In this document: positions 16,824 through 25,016 of the stretch, piece by piece | Numbering within the stretch: the stretch's first letter is position 1 | Layout: each line of letters begins with the position of its first letter | From: Solitalea agri | Lineage (GTDB): Bacteria > Bacteroidota > Bacteroidia > Sphingobacteriales > Sphingobacteriaceae | Reading direction: 5' to 3' | NCBI RefSeq assembly: GCF_023914155.1 | Contig: NZ_JAMWYS010000024.1 | Coordinates: forward strand, 372,001 to 436,000 | DNA: 64,000 bases | Notes under the pieces: generated by a model | What the model saw: only the letters and a program-made list of their open reading frames with translations | What the model was told of the DNA's origin: nothing | Database searches by the model: none | Position numbers and translations under genes: made by a program

Positions 16824-17714
16824 ATGCTGCTGAAACAAAACCTAAGTTTATACCGCATCTTAAAACTTACCTGGAAAGTGGATCTCGGAATGCTGCTATT
16901 ATGTGCTGTGGTTTGTTATATCGATATTAATTTCTTCCCAAAATCTCAAATTCCTTTTCACTTACCTGCATTATTGGGTACAGCCCTGGCTTTTTTCGTG
17001 GCATTTAACAATAACCAGGCATATGACCGTTGGTGGGAAGCCCGGATTATCTGGGGAGGCTTAGTAAACGATTCCCGATCATGGACTCGTGCTTTGCTTC
17101 ACTACACCAACGACAGAGCATGCGCCCGTAAAATGATTTTCCGTCATATTGGTTTTTTGTATGCCTTAAAAGCTTCATTACGTAAAGTGGAAGACTTTTC
17201 TTACCGGAAATACTTATCACAGGAAGAAATTGAAATTGTAGACCGTTTTAGCAACACCCCTAATGCCATAATGGATTTGCAGGCAAAAGACCTTCAATAT
17301 TTAGCTACCGAAGAACCCCGAATAGATGGATTCAGATTTCTGGCTTTGAATAACTTACTCACCAATTTTTGCGACGGAATGGGTAAATCAGAGCGCATAA
17401 AGAATACGGTTTTTCCTACTACCTATGTTTATTTTACCCGGTTATTCATTTGGATACTGGTGACCTTAATTACCTTAACCAGCAGTAACGCAATAGGTTA
17501 CGCGGCTATCATTATTGGCTGGCTAATAGGCTTTGTTTTCCATGCTACCCATATAAACGGAATGACGATTATGAACCCTTTCGATCTTGATCCTTCGTGC
17601 ATTCCATTAAACAGCATCGTGAGAACAATAGAAATTAATTTGCTTGAGGCTTTAGAAAAAACCGATATTCCCGCACCAGAAAAAACTATCCGTGAAGGTG
17701 AATATATTTTGTAA
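16824..17714 (+). CDS. Bestrophin-like membrane channel (UPF0187 family)
   Basis: This 296-residue membrane protein has the bestrophin-family pattern. An N-terminal helix (about 21-36) is followed by LLGTALAFFVAFNNNQAYDRWWEAR (two overlapping segments, residues ~50-74), the most diagnostic piece. A central soluble helical part follows, then a hydrophobic pair near 200-245 (IWILVTLITLTSSNAIGYAA) and NPFDLDPSCIPLNSIVRTIEINLLEAL. Bacterial homologues form pentameric cation- or anion-conducting channels. The gene is transcribed divergently from hemA. A link to heme is not implied. Confidence 0.88.
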   Translation: MLLKQNLSLYRILKLTWKVDLGMLLLCAVVCYIDINFFPKSQIPFHLPALLGTALAFFVAFNNNQAYDRWWEARIIWGGLVNDSRSWTRALLHYTNDRACARKMIFRHIGFLYALKASLRKVEDFSYRKYLSQEEIEIVDRFSNTPNAIMDLQAKDLQYLATEEPRIDGFRFLALNNLLTNFCDGMGKSERIKNTVFPTTYVYFTRLFIWILVTLITLTSSNAIGYAAIIIGWLIGFVFHATHINGMTIMNPFDLDPSCIPLNSIVRTIEINLLEALEKTDIPAPEKTIREGEYIL

Positions 17715-17765
17715 AGGAAGGATAGCTAGTAACTGTTAGAAATTAGCTACTCCTCTTTCGGGAAT

Positions 17766-19781
17766 TTACAACAAAGGTTCCACCCAATCGCCGTGTTCTT
17801 TTATCAGGTTAATCAGTTCATCAACGGCTTTTTCAGCAGGCACGTTGCGTTTTACCACTTCCTTTTCTTTATAGAGGGTAATCACACCCGGACCGGTACC
17901 TACATACCCATAATCAGCATCAGCCATTTCACCCGGTCCGTTTACAATACAGCCCATGATGCCAATTTTAATACCTTTTAAGTGATCAGTACGGCTGCGG
18001 ATAAGTTGAGTTGTCTCCTGCAGGTCGAACAAGGTACGTCCGCATGAAGGACAAGAAATATATTCGGTTTTAGAAATTCGGGTTCTGGTTGCCTGCAAAA
18101 TTCCAAAGGCAACTGAATTGATGATTTTCGAAGAAATTTCATCAGCCTGCAACCACAAACCATCAACTAAACCATCTGTAAGAAGCGCTCCAATATCAGT
18201 AGACGCATCTAACATGAAATCATCTTCAGTAATCGTTGAATAGCTACGCTTAATAATTATAGGCACCTCCAATTGCTGATTTAACAAGTCGAAAATAAAC
18301 TGGCGTTGTTCAGCCATACCATGAATATTATCCGTTATTAAGATCAATACTATCGATTTATCACTCTTCAGAGCGTTAACAAATCCATTGTAAACTTCAT
18401 CAGATGATTCAAAGAATACTTTAATATCTGTTTCAATAAAATTCAACGTGGCATCTCTTTGATCAGCATTTAGGTACTCTTCCACAGAAAATATCGGATG
18501 GGCGTTTTGCTTATCCGACAAGCTCTTCCAGGCTGAATAATTATAAATCTGTTTTAAGTTACCTGGAAAACTAAATGAAGGCAATGCATCTCCCAAATAA
18601 GCAAAATCAGCGGTTTGCTCATTCATATTATACTTATCGAGCGTTGCCGAATAGTTATAACCAATGGCTGAAAGAATGAATGGGTCCTTCAGGTTTTGAT
18701 TTGAAAGATCAATAATAACTCGTGGCACATTGTGATCACCAATATTTTCTACTGAATGTGTTTTGCGTCGTTTATAAGAATAAGGATCGAATGTAGCCGG
18801 AAGAATGATTTCAGGTTGAAGATTATCAGTTTCAGGTTTGATCAACTCATACTGCTTAGCGCGTAATTCATAACGTTTAGCAAGAGCTGCAGCAACAGGA
18901 GCTTCAAATTCCGGTTCTTCGGTTAACGAAACCCGAATAGTATCACCCAAACCATCTTCGAGTAAAGTACCAATTCCCACAGCCGATTTGATACGTCCAT
19001 CTTCACCATCACCTGCTTCGGTAACACCTAGATGCAGTGGATAATTCATACCTTCGGTAACCATTTTCTCTACCAGCATGCGGTATGCCTGTACCATTAC
19101 CTTTGGATTGCTGGCTTTCATTGAAATTACCAGGTTATGGTAATCAAGATCGGCACAAATACGCATAAACTCCATGGCCGATTCAACCATACCCATTGGT
19201 GTATCACCGTAACGGCTCATGATACGATCAGAAAGCGAACCGTGATTGGTACCAATACGCATTGCTGTACCGTACTCTTTACAAATTTTCACTAAAGGTG
19301 AAAAACGTTTTTGAATACGTTCCACCTCTTGCATGTATTCAGAATCGGTATAATCTATTTGCTGGAATTTTTTCTTGTCGATGTAGTTGCCTGGATTTAC
19401 CCGAACTTTTTCAATAATACGGGCAGCTAATTCGGCGGCATTTGGTGTAAAATGGATATCAGCTATTAAAGGAACATTATAGCCCCGGTTGCGTAATTCC
19501 TTTTTGATTTCGGCAAGATTTTGAGCCTCCTTCATACTAGGAGCTGTAATACGAACATATTCACAGCCGGCCTCCACCATACGAATGGTTTGCTCAACGG
19601 TCGCTATAGTATCCATTGTATCGGTTGTCGTCATTGATTGGATACGAATTGGGTGGTGCGCACCCATTGCAATATCCCCAATCTTAACTTCACGGGTAAC
19701 AAAACGAGAATAGCTATTTAATGAATTGCAATATTTCCCTTTTAATGCCTTTAACTGATTTAAATCTACAACCGAATTCAT
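17766..19781 (-). CDS. ispG: 4-hydroxy-3-methylbut-2-en-1-yl diphosphate synthase, long form
   Basis: IspG (GcpE) is a [4Fe-4S] enzyme of the MEP isoprenoid pathway that converts MEcPP to HMBPP. The 671-residue length is the long form with an extra domain between the TIM barrel and the Fe-S domain, known in Bacteroidetes, Chlamydia and plants. The N-terminal barrel shows VKIGDIAMGAHHPIRIQSMT, PLIADIHF, VRVNPGN and GTNHGSLSDR. The cluster cysteines are C577 and C580 (CPSCGRTLFDLQ) and C611 (IMGCIVNGPGE). The segment ~310-545 is the insert. The pspC terminator at 19812-19837 lies upstream, so it has its own promoter. Confidence 0.96.
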   Translation of the reverse strand: MNSVVDLNQLKALKGKYCNSLNSYSRFVTREVKIGDIAMGAHHPIRIQSMTTTDTMDTIATVEQTIRMVEAGCEYVRITAPSMKEAQNLAEIKKELRNRGYNVPLIADIHFTPNAAELAARIIEKVRVNPGNYIDKKKFQQIDYTDSEYMQEVERIQKRFSPLVKICKEYGTAMRIGTNHGSLSDRIMSRYGDTPMGMVESAMEFMRICADLDYHNLVISMKASNPKVMVQAYRMLVEKMVTEGMNYPLHLGVTEAGDGEDGRIKSAVGIGTLLEDGLGDTIRVSLTEEPEFEAPVAAALAKRYELRAKQYELIKPETDNLQPEIILPATFDPYSYKRRKTHSVENIGDHNVPRVIIDLSNQNLKDPFILSAIGYNYSATLDKYNMNEQTADFAYLGDALPSFSFPGNLKQIYNYSAWKSLSDKQNAHPIFSVEEYLNADQRDATLNFIETDIKVFFESSDEVYNGFVNALKSDKSIVLILITDNIHGMAEQRQFIFDLLNQQLEVPIIIKRSYSTITEDDFMLDASTDIGALLTDGLVDGLWLQADEISSKIINSVAFGILQATRTRISKTEYISCPSCGRTLFDLQETTQLIRSRTDHLKGIKIGIMGCIVNGPGEMADADYGYVGTGPGVITLYKEKEVVKRNVPAEKAVDELINLIKEHGDWVEPLL

Positions 19782-19811
19782 GAGGCAAAAGTAATAAAAA
19801 CCTTAATAAAA

Positions 19812-19837
19812 TAGCCCGAAGCTCTGGCTTCGGGCTA
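19812..19837 (-). terminator. Intrinsic terminator downstream of pspC
   Basis: The arms tagcccgaagc (19812-19822) and gcttcgggcta (19827-19837) are exact complements around a 4-base loop; on the minus strand attttatt follows. It separates the SDR-pspC pair from ispG. Confidence 0.75.
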
Positions 19838-19868
19838 ACTCAAAATTCTATTGAAATTTCTATTATGC

Positions 19869-20066
19869 TTATTGAACATATTTTGGTTTATCAGGCATTA
19901 CTACCCATAAAATCAAATAGATAAGTACACCGGTACCAAGTCCAAAAAATAAAATCAAGAAGATAATGCGCACAATGGTAGGGTCCATATTAAAATATTC
20001 GCCTAAACCCGAACAAACACCACCAATAACTTTATTGTCAGGGTTTTTATACAATCGTTTTTCCAT
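19869..20066 (-). CDS. PspC domain membrane protein
   Basis: This 65-residue protein is a single PspC domain: the N-terminal LYKNPDNKVIGGVCSGLGEY segment (5-24), FNMDPTIVRIIFL, then one hydrophobic stretch (about 33-56) ending WVVMPDKP. PspC domains are found in phage-shock/envelope-stress proteins and often occur alone in Bacteroidetes. The gene lies 49 bases downstream of an SDR gene and is followed by a terminator. Confidence 0.93.
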   Translation of the reverse strand: MEKRLYKNPDNKVIGGVCSGLGEYFNMDPTIVRIIFLILFFGLGTGVLIYLILWVVMPDKPKYVQ

Positions 20067-20115
20067 CAGTTTTTATTTGTTTAGTATTATTTAGAGTCTA
20101 TTAATTAAAAAGAGG

Positions 20116-20817
20116 TTACACTTCACCCAACATTGGTCTTACTAATATTTCATCAACTACCGCACCTTCGCTCATTTTTAGCGCATTTACAATGGCAGAG
20201 GCCACATCTTCAGGTAAAACAAACCGCGAGGAAGGAATTGTTGTTCCCGACCACGAAGCAGTCAAAGTTGAGCCTGGTAACACAGCGGTAACTTTAATTC
20301 CCTGATGCATCAGTTCTTCACGTAATACTTTAGTAAGCCCCATCAAAGCAAATTTTGATATACTGTATGACCCGGCAGCAACTACCGGTTTTATAGATGC
20401 GGTTGAACAGATATTAAAAATATGCCCTTTGTGTTGTTCAATCATCTCACCGGCAAAATATTTGGAAAGGTAATAGGCGGCATACAGATTGGTGTTGATC
20501 ATATGCTCCAACACACCATCTTCTTCATCCATGATAGAACCCGGAACATATAATCCAACATTATTAACCAATACATCAACTGATTCAAACTGATCGAGCA
20601 CTTTGTCAACAAAAGCTAACAACAACTCGCGATTAGCACAATCAAACGCACTTTGATAAATCTGAATGGCAGGATAACCTTCCTTCAATTCATTCACAAG
20701 CATGTTTAAGTCCTGTTCGTTACGGGCGCAAATGGCCAAATCGTAACCTTCAGCGGCCAAGGCTTCTGCTACTGCCTTGCCAATACCTTTTGAGGCTCCT
20801 GTTATAACTGCCAGCAT
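20116..20817 (-). CDS. Short-chain dehydrogenase/reductase
   Basis: This 233-residue classical SDR has the nucleotide-binding TGASKGIG (6-13), the NNVG motif, and the catalytic YSISK pair with upstream serine in CSTASIKPVVAAGSYSISK. The basic residue near strand 2 (CARN) suggests NADP(H) preference. It could be a 3-ketoacyl-ACP reductase-like or sepiapterin reductase-like enzyme; substrate is not readable. It is divergent from the MlaE-like permease gene at 20970. Confidence 0.92.
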   Translation of the reverse strand: MLAVITGASKGIGKAVAEALAAEGYDLAICARNEQDLNMLVNELKEGYPAIQIYQSAFDCANRELLLAFVDKVLDQFESVDVLVNNVGLYVPGSIMDEEDGVLEHMINTNLYAAYYLSKYFAGEMIEQHKGHIFNICSTASIKPVVAAGSYSISKFALMGLTKVLREELMHQGIKVTAVLPGSTLTASWSGTTIPSSRFVLPEDVASAIVNALKMSEGAVVDEILVRPMLGEV

Positions 20818-20969
20818 AACGTAAAAGTAATATGTTTGCTTTATAGTTCATAACTTATAGATCGTCGTTCATGAAAAAACTATCTCAATAATTTCAATGC
20901 GTTATTAACTATGACCATGAGTTAGGAACCATTAACTATATTTTCCTTATTTTCGCAAAAATATTCTTT

Positions 20970-21704
20970 ATGCTGTTCTACCATTTAGGAAAGTACGTTT
21001 TATTGATGAAAGCGGCGTTAAAGCGCCCTGAAAAATGGAGTTTTTATTGGAAAGAGATTGCACGTGAAATGGTTTCGATTGGTGTTGGTTCTTTGGGGAT
21101 CATCAGTATCATCTCTATTTTTATGGGTGCAGTAACATCTGTTCAAACCGCATTTCAGCTAATTAGTAATTTAATTTCCAGTTCAGTAATAGGTCAAATT
21201 ACACGCGATAACTCTATTTTGGAACTAAGTCCGACAATTGGAGCATTAGTGCTTGCCGGAAAAACGGGTTCAAATATTGCATCGCAAATAGGCACCATGA
21301 GAGTTACCGAACAAATTGACGCTTTGGAAGTTATGGGTGTAAACTCACCAGGTTACCTGATTTTTCCAAAAATTATTGCCGGTGTTACCATGATTCCTTT
21401 ACTGGTAATTATCTCAATAACCTTAAGTATTGTAGGCGGTGGTGTTGCAGGTGTATTATCCGGAGCATTAAGTCAAACCGATTATATTACCGGTGTTCAG
21501 GCCGAGTTTAACAATACCATTTTGGTTGCCGGTATGGTCAAATCATTTATTTACGCATTCATCATCACTTCGGTTTCAGCTTACCAGGGATTTTATACCA
21601 GTGGCGGTGCCTTAGAGGTAGGTGAATCAAGTACACGCGCAGTGGTGGTAAGTTGTATTTTAATTCTTTGTGCTGATTATATTGTGGCCCAACTATTACT
21701 ATGA
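20970..21704 (+). CDS. MlaE-family ABC transporter permease
   Basis: This 244-residue MlaE/YrbE permease has an amphipathic N-terminus followed by GVGSLGIISIISIFMGAVTS, then the diagnostic ELSPTIGALVLAGKTGSNIA and IGTMRVTEQIDALEVMGVN segments, and four to five membrane helices. It works with the ATPase encoded next, whose ATG overlaps this stop by 4 bases (21701-21704), so translation is coupled. These systems move phospholipids or other lipids between inner and outer membranes. No MCE/MlaD substrate-binding gene follows here; it must be elsewhere. Confidence 0.94.
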   Translation: MLFYHLGKYVLLMKAALKRPEKWSFYWKEIAREMVSIGVGSLGIISIISIFMGAVTSVQTAFQLISNLISSSVIGQITRDNSILELSPTIGALVLAGKTGSNIASQIGTMRVTEQIDALEVMGVNSPGYLIFPKIIAGVTMIPLLVIISITLSIVGGGVAGVLSGALSQTDYITGVQAEFNNTILVAGMVKSFIYAFIITSVSAYQGFYTSGGALEVGESSTRAVVVSCILILCADYIVAQLLL

Positions 21705-22447
21705 TAGAAATTAAAGACATTAAGAAATCTTTCGACGATAAAGAAGTTTTAAAAGGTATTTCGGCTACTTTTAAATCAGGGTCATGTAATATGATTATTG
21801 GAGGAAGCGGCTCAGGTAAAACTACTTTAATTAAGTGCATGGTGGGACTTCATGAAGTAGATTCAGGCGAAGTTTTATACGATGACCGTGACTTTACTAA
21901 ATTGAATTTTGAAGATCGGATTCCGATACGTAAAGAAATTGGAATGCTTTTTCAGGGGTCGGCACTATTTGATTCATTATCTGTTCAAGATAACGTAATG
22001 TTTGCCCTAAATATGTTTACCGATATGGGACATTCGGAGAAGCTTGATCGTGTTAACTTTTGCTTAAACAGAGTTAATCTTGAAAACGTAAATAAGAAAT
22101 TCCCTGCCGAGCTTTCCGGAGGAATGAAGAAGCGTGTGGGAATTGCCCGTGCAATTGCCATGAATCCAAAGTATTTATACTGCGATGAGCCCAACTCAGG
22201 CCTCGACCCTAAAACTTCTATTGTTATCGATAACCTGATTCAGGAAATTACGGATGAGTTTAATATTACCACCATTGTTAACACCCATGATATGAACTCG
22301 GTGATGGAAATTGGTGACAATATTGTGTTCTTGCACCAGGGTCAAAAATGGTGGGAAGGCAGTAATAAAGAAATTAAACATACAGACAATCCTGAACTTA
22401 ATGAATTCGTTTTTGCTTCGAAACACTTTAAAGAGATGCAGAAGTAA
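21701..22447 (+). CDS. MlaF-like ABC transporter ATP-binding protein
   Basis: This 248-residue ATPase has Walker A GGSGSGKTT (34-42), Q-loop LFQGSALFDSL, signature LSGGMKKRVGIARAIA, Walker B YLYCDEPNSGLDP and the H-loop histidine in NTHDM. The LFQGSALFDS and EPNSGLDP strings are typical of the MlaF/Ttg2A group. It partners the permease at 20970. The last codons and the following ~75 bases are imperfectly duplicated downstream (22525-22620). Confidence 0.95.
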   Translation: MIEIKDIKKSFDDKEVLKGISATFKSGSCNMIIGGSGSGKTTLIKCMVGLHEVDSGEVLYDDRDFTKLNFEDRIPIRKEIGMLFQGSALFDSLSVQDNVMFALNMFTDMGHSEKLDRVNFCLNRVNLENVNKKFPAELSGGMKKRVGIARAIAMNPKYLYCDEPNSGLDPKTSIVIDNLIQEITDEFNITTIVNTHDMNSVMEIGDNIVFLHQGQKWWEGSNKEIKHTDNPELNEFVFASKHFKEMQK

Positions 22448-22620
22448 TATTAAGAACGATTTTAGAAGTACAATTTTAGATTAATTGAACGATTCGATTA
22501 TCGGTGCAATCATCAATATTTGCGGCGAGCATTTTAAAGAAATGCGGTAGTAATAGAAGTACAATTTTAGATTAATAGAACCTTTTCGATTATTGGTGTA
22601 ATCCTCAATAATCGGTATAA
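22421..22620. repeat. Imperfect tandem duplication spanning the 3' end of the ABC ATPase gene
   Basis: Copy 1 starts at about 22421 inside the final codons (HFKEMQK and stop) and runs to about 22520. Copy 2 runs from about 22525 to 22620. Shared strings include actttaaagagatgc / attttaaagaaatgc, agaagtacaattttagatta in both, and cgattatcggtgcaatc / cgattattggtgtaatc. Copy 2 has drifted and is no longer in frame, so it is a fossil duplication of ~100 bases. Confidence 0.7.
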
Positions 22621-22632
22621 TCCAAATAAAAA

Positions 22633-23514
22633 ATGATAAACCTCCTCACTCCTACAAACTGGAAAGATTATGAGCTGATTGACTGCGGAAACTTTGAAAA
22701 GCTGGAGCGTTTCGGGAAATATATCCTTATACGCCCTGAGCCGCAAGCAGTTTGGGACAAAACATTAAGTGAAGGAGAATGGCAAAAACTTCATCATATT
22801 AAGTTCAGAGGACGAACGGCCACTTCGGGTGATTGGTTTAGAAAGGATAAATCAATTCCAGATCGCTGGCATATCGAATATAAAACCAAAGATCTGGACC
22901 TTAAATTCCGACTAGGCCTAACCTCGTTTAAGCATGTTGGTATTTTCCCGGAGCAGGCTGCCAACTGGGATTACATTGCCGAGTCGATTAAGATGATGAA
23001 AACCCCAGAGCCTAAATTCCTGAATATTTTCGCTTACACAGGTGGGGCATCTATCGCTGCGAGAAATGCCGGTGCAGACACAACACATGTTGATTCTATT
23101 AAACAAGTAGTTACTTGGGCGAATGAGAACATGGAGCTTTCGGGTTTAAAAGATATCCGTTGGGTGGTTGAAGATGCCTTAAAATACGTTCAGCGTGAGG
23201 TTAAACGTGGTAAAAAATATAACGGAATTATTCTCGATCCGCCCGCTTATGGGAATGGCCCAAAAGGGGAGAAATGGAAATTGGAAGATCAGATAAATGA
23301 AATGATGAAAGACGTTGTGAAGCTATTAGATGAACAAGAGCATTTTCTGATTTTAAACACCTACTCACTCGGATTTTCCTCATTAATTGTTGAAAACCTG
23401 GTAAAAAGCTCAATGCCAACTGTAAAAAATTTAGACATTGGTGAGCTTTACCTGCAGGCTACTGCCGGTTGCAAACTGCCTTTGGGTGTTTGGGGTAAGT
23501 TCAGATCATTTTAA
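22633..23514 (+). CDS. Class I SAM-dependent methyltransferase (RlmI-like fold)
   Basis: This is a 293-residue protein. The N-terminal ~110 residues form a small beta-rich part (ELIDCGNFEKLERFGKYILI). The Rossmann methyltransferase domain follows: NIFAYTGGASIAARNAGADTT carries the SAM-binding FAYTG motif, HVDSI the acidic second strand, and ILDPPAYGNGP is a motif IV of the DPPxxG type. This set resembles the 23S rRNA cytosine-methyltransferase group (RlmI/RlmK C-terminal domains) and related N-methyltransferases. The target is not determined. A terminator lies at 23537. Confidence 0.85.
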   Translation: MINLLTPTNWKDYELIDCGNFEKLERFGKYILIRPEPQAVWDKTLSEGEWQKLHHIKFRGRTATSGDWFRKDKSIPDRWHIEYKTKDLDLKFRLGLTSFKHVGIFPEQAANWDYIAESIKMMKTPEPKFLNIFAYTGGASIAARNAGADTTHVDSIKQVVTWANENMELSGLKDIRWVVEDALKYVQREVKRGKKYNGIILDPPAYGNGPKGEKWKLEDQINEMMKDVVKLLDEQEHFLILNTYSLGFSSLIVENLVKSSMPTVKNLDIGELYLQATAGCKLPLGVWGKFRSF

Positions 23515-23832
23515 GCAAACTAAAACCTATTCATAAAGCAATGTCACCTGCACCCAAGTGGCATTGCTGCTTTTTAAAAAGAGTGAGGTACACAGACTAA
23601 TTTCTTTGGTTTTAAAACTCTACCCTCGACCACTTTACATGCAGTATCAATAAAAAACACGAAGGTTATTTTTTTGAAACTAATTACAAAAGACTGTAAC
23701 CCTAAGCCCATTCAAATCGTAAACATCTAGAAACCATTCCAAAAACCAAACTTTTCCTTCTTTATGAGCGCTTTCGTCTTGAAGATGCATGAAACAGTTA
23801 CGGATTTGTGAATATCATTTTAATAATCAGTC
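23515..23832. other. Intergenic region downstream of the methyltransferase
   Basis: The region contains the methyltransferase terminator at 23537-23575. The rest is A/T-rich with no plausible reading frame, tRNA-like fold or repeat that I can see. The promoter of the lipoprotein gene at 23833 presumably lies in its last 100 bases, without a clear TAnnTTTG box. Confidence 0.5.
23537..23575 (+). terminator. Intrinsic terminator after the methyltransferase gene
   Basis: The arms agcaatgtcac (23537-23547) and gtggcattgct (23558-23568) pair with one G:U, followed by gcttttt. Confidence 0.8.
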
Positions 23833-24888
23833 ATGCACTTAAGTAAAAGAATTCCTCTACTAACGTTATTAGTTGTTTCTGCATTTTCATCAGCATTTTT
23901 TTCAAGCTGTGATCGTTCGAGCAAAGCTTCAACTGGCTCAGTGATTAATGGTAAAACCTCGGCCAATGCCGATGCCGCTAACCTTTCAGGTTCTACCGAA
24001 AGTGAATCGGTAAAAAAGGAAGATCCGGAAGATAAAATCCCTTTTCAGCCAATTAAAATTGATACAGCCGGCAAATGGATCGTTAATGGCCCTAAACCTA
24101 AAGAAGGCGCTATTTTACCAAACAACCGTATTATCGCTTACTACGGAAACCTGTATTCAAAGAAAATGGGTGTGTTGGGCGAATATCCAACCAACGATAT
24201 GTTAAGCAGATTGGATGCGGAAGTAAAAAGCTGGGAGGCCGCTGACCCTAAAACACCTGTAAAACCAGCCCTTCACCTGATTGTGGTTACCGCTCAAGGT
24301 GCTCCAGGTAAGAAAAACCGTTATAGCTTACGCATGCCGTTTAAAATGATCGACAGTACCTTGTCGATTGCAAAAAAACGTAATGCCATTGTTTTCTTAG
24401 ATATTCAGGTAGGTCACAGTACACTTAAAGAAGAAATTCCATTATTGGAGCCTTACTTAAAATTACCTAATGTTCACTTAGGTATCGACCCTGAGTTCTC
24501 GATGAAAGATGGTTCGTTACCAGGTAAGAAAATCGGTACATATGATGCAGCTGATATAAACTATGCAAGTGAATTCTTACAAAACCTTGTTAAAACTTAT
24601 AACCTGCCTCCTAAAATTTTGGTTGTACACCGCTTCACTCGTAAAATGGTGACCAACTCCCAAAACATTAAACTTAATCGTGAAGTTCAGGTGGTAATGC
24701 ATATGGATGGCTGGGGACCTTCAACATTGAAGAGAGACTCTTACAAAAGCTATGTATATAAAGAGCCAGTTCAATATACCGGATTCAAATTATTTTATAA
24801 GAACGATATTAAATGTGGTAAACCAATCATGACACCATCACAGGTATTAACGCTTTACCCTCAACCTTTATACATTCAATATCAATAA
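23833..24888 (+). CDS. Lipoprotein of unknown function with a barrel-like domain
   Basis: This 351-residue protein has a lipoprotein signal ending in SSC (C26), then a low-complexity Ser/Ala/Lys/Glu linker to about residue 75. The rest is one domain: RIIAYYGNLYSKKMGVLGEY, LHLIVVTAQGAPG, IVFLDIQVGHST, VHLGIDPEFSM, ILVVHRFTRKMV, VVMHMDGWGP and GFKLFYKND. The alternation of strands ending in acidic or His residues suggests a TIM-barrel-like fold, perhaps hydrolytic. I have seen a similar motif series in actinobacterial secreted proteins but know no function. It stands alone, closed by a terminator at 24914-24952. Confidence 0.8.
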   Translation: MHLSKRIPLLTLLVVSAFSSAFFSSCDRSSKASTGSVINGKTSANADAANLSGSTESESVKKEDPEDKIPFQPIKIDTAGKWIVNGPKPKEGAILPNNRIIAYYGNLYSKKMGVLGEYPTNDMLSRLDAEVKSWEAADPKTPVKPALHLIVVTAQGAPGKKNRYSLRMPFKMIDSTLSIAKKRNAIVFLDIQVGHSTLKEEIPLLEPYLKLPNVHLGIDPEFSMKDGSLPGKKIGTYDAADINYASEFLQNLVKTYNLPPKILVVHRFTRKMVTNSQNIKLNREVQVVMHMDGWGPSTLKRDSYKSYVYKEPVQYTGFKLFYKNDIKCGKPIMTPSQVLTLYPQPLYIQYQ

Positions 24889-24913
24889 TTATTGATCGTT
24901 ATCGGAAAAGGAT

Positions 24914-24952
24914 AAAAAAAGAGTCTGCAATATAAATTGCAGACTCTTTTTT
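24914..24952. terminator. Intrinsic terminator after the 23833 lipoprotein gene
   Basis: The arms gagtctgcaa (24921-24930) and ttgcagactc (24937-24946) form a perfect stem with a 6-base loop. It is flanked by seven A (24914-24920) and six T (24947-24952). Confidence 0.9.
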
Positions 24953-25016
24953 ATAAAATAACCTCATCTTCTACATAAACAGAACTCTTTTCTTATTTTT
25001 CAGCAAAGTTATTTTA

